The position numbers and the translations under genes were made by a program. This document shows, piece by piece, positions 40,311-42,717 of a stretch of 42,717 nucleotides of DNA. The notes under the pieces are model-generated. The model was not told the DNA's origin, did not search any database, and saw nothing but the letters and a program-made list of their open reading frames with translations. Within the stretch, counting starts at the first letter, position 1; each line of letters starts with the position of its first letter. Source of the stretch: CAZEVY01 sp964515555 (GTDB taxonomy: Bacteria; Acidobacteriota; Terriglobia; Bryobacterales; Bryobacteraceae). The stretch covers positions 1 to 42,717 of the forward strand of contig CAZEVY010000037.1 of NCBI GenBank assembly GCA_964515555.1. Reading direction: 5' to 3'.

Positions 40311-41763
40311 CTACCGCGCGAGCCCAGCCCAGCGCGTCGCGAAGTCCAGCACCGGCGACGGGAACACGCCTAGCGCCAGCGTCGCCAGCGCCGACCCCCA
40401 CAGCGCCAGGAGGATTCCCGCCGGCGCCGGCGCGAGCGTCTCGGTGGCTTCGCCGGGCTCATGGAAATACATCACGACGATCACGCGCAGGTAGTAGTAG
40501 GCAGCCACCGCGCTGTTGAGCAATCCGATGATCGTCAGGCCGAGCAAGTTGGAGTCGAGCGCCGCTTTGAAGATGTAGAACTTCCCGAAGAATCCCCCGG
40601 TCAGCGGCACGCCGATCAGGCTCAACAGGAAAATCGAAAACAACGCCGCCGTGACGGGCTGCTTGGCGCTAAGCCCCGCCATGTCGCCGATCTCGACGTA
40701 ACGCTCGCCCGCCCGCGAGAAGTGCGTCACCACGGCGAACGCCCCGATATTCATGAACGCGTAGGAGGCGAGGTAGAACATCGCCGCCGCCGTGCCGATC
40801 TCCGAGTGGGCGCGCACGGCGACGAGCACGTAGCCCGCGTGCGCGATCGAGCTGTAGGCCAGCATCCGCTTGATGTTCGATTGCGTGAGCGCCGCGAAGT
40901 TCCCGACGATCATCGTCAGGATCGCCGTGGTCCAGACGATCGGCTCCCAGCGGCTGCCGATCGGCTCGAAGGCCGTGAGGAACACGCGCAGGAACACCGC
41001 GAAGGCCGCGGCCTTCGGTCCCGCCGAGAGGAACGCGCTCACTGGCGCCGGCGCGCCCTGGTAAACGTCGGGCGCCCAGATCTGGAAGGGCGCCGCCGAC
41101 ACCTTGAAGGCGAAGCCGACGAACATCAGCGCCGCGCTCGCGGCCAGCATGGTCTCGGAGACCTCCGCACCGCCGGCCAACGCGCGCCGGATCGCGGCCA
41201 GGTCGGTCGACCCCGTCAGCCCGTAGATCCAGGCCACGCCGTAGAGCAGGAACGCCGTCGCGAACGAGCCCAGCAGGAAGTACTTCAGCGCCGACTCGTT
41301 GTTGCGCTTGTCGTCGCGCAGGTACCCGGCCAGGATGTAGCTGGCGATCGAGGAGATCTCCAGGCCGATGAAGATCATGATCAGCTCGTTGGCCGACGCC
41401 ATGATCGACTGGCCCGCCAGCGAAAACAGCAGCAGCGCGTAGAACTCGCCCGAATCGGCGTTCTCACGCCGCAGGTAGGGCATCGAGCACAGCACCGTGA
41501 GGAAGCCGACCACCAGCACCAGCACGCGGAAGAAAGTCGCGAAGCCGTCGACGATCAGCATGTCGCGAAATGCGGGGCCGTGCACCGAGTGCGCGACGAT
41601 GGCGCCCGAGAGCGCCGCCGCGATGCCCACCATAGCCACGCCGCCGAGGTTCTTGCGGTGGCCGTCGCCGGCGAGGGCTTCGAGCACCATCAGCAGAGTG
41701 CCGAAGACAATCAGCACGATCTCCGGCAGGACGCGGATGTACTCGACCGGCAGCGGCTGAAAG

Positions 41764-41774
<11 letters not shown>
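40311..41774 (-). CDS. nuoN: NADH-quinone oxidoreductase subunit N
   Basis: A 487-aa membrane subunit of respiratory complex I with about 14 transmembrane helices. Antiporter-like charged residues are present: Glu139 (FIGLEISS), Lys164 (ESALKYFLLG) and Lys224 (FAFKVSAAPFQIWAPD), in the positions expected of E. coli NuoN. It takes part in proton translocation coupled to NADH oxidation by quinone. The start ATG overlaps the nuoM end by 11 bp, which is normal for nuo operons. The length fits the family. It is probably the last nuo gene of the operon, because downstream lie only repeats and a glycosyltransferase. Confidence 0.96.

Positions 41775-42717
<943 letters not shown>

Overview
The window looks like a draft scaffold from a GC-rich member of the Acidobacteriota, most likely the Bryobacterales/Solibacterales (Solibacter-like) lineage. 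The clearest signs are the Solibacter-type C-terminal domain (TIGR03437) on three otherwise unrelated secreted proteins, a VWFA-related acidobacterial domain (TIGR03436 type), large signal-peptide-bearing RHS/YD-repeat proteins, and many exported enzymes of unknown role. Two N-runs (3531-3540 and 9232-9331) mark assembly joins. No mobile element, CRISPR array, rRNA or tRNA was recognised.

Layout. 1-1040: start of cysN and the whole of cysD (assimilatory sulfate activation, minus strand). 1105-3204: secreted alpha/beta hydrolase, a small ArsC-like thioredoxin-fold protein whose reading frame crosses an in-frame UGA (probable selenocysteine) with a bSECIS-like hairpin, and a bacterioferritin. 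3213-4402: thiolase interrupted by an apparently artificial gap. 4465-6515: exported bicupin, a frameshifted PIN toxin with its RHH antitoxin, and a GNAT acetyltransferase. 6557-16063: tandem cluster of two giant exported RHS proteins flanking a short YD-TIGR03437 protein. 16074-18235: Tat-exported enolase-superfamily enzyme, small cupin, and a decayed BrnT/BrnA-like module. 18314-25870: exported TPR-thioredoxin fusion, zinc-ribbon membrane protein, TMTC-like GT-C/TPR membrane protein and a Tricorn-type protease.

25963-30544: orphan membrane-fusion lipoprotein overlapping a VWA protein, then a membrane-anchored RedB-like thioredoxin-fold protein overlapping a hybrid histidine kinase. 30546-37842: five co-oriented minus-strand genes, read in the order DUF4956 membrane protein, PLD-family enzyme, phosphate-porin-like (OprO/P) protein, CotH-like kinase with TIGR03437, and purple-acid-phosphatase-like protein with TIGR03437. 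The first three overlap; as a set they suggest a cell-envelope phosphate or polyphosphate theme (inference). 38073-39967: small exported protein, a coiled-coil membrane protein and a GT2 glycosyltransferase. 40311-42717: nuoN and the 3' part of nuoM (respiratory complex I).

The most notable signal is the UGA-containing ArsC-like gene at 2305-2652. Removing the UGA as a stop restores the complete N-terminal strand and a UxxC redox motif, and a 17-nt hairpin with a GUU apical loop lies 23 nt after the UGA. Other points of interest are the RedB-like/histidine-kinase pair, the phosphate-themed cluster with a heptamer microsatellite directly behind its first promoter, REP-like palindromes with a 21-nt period, and several -10 boxes only 6-7 nt upstream of start codons, which suggests leaderless mRNAs.
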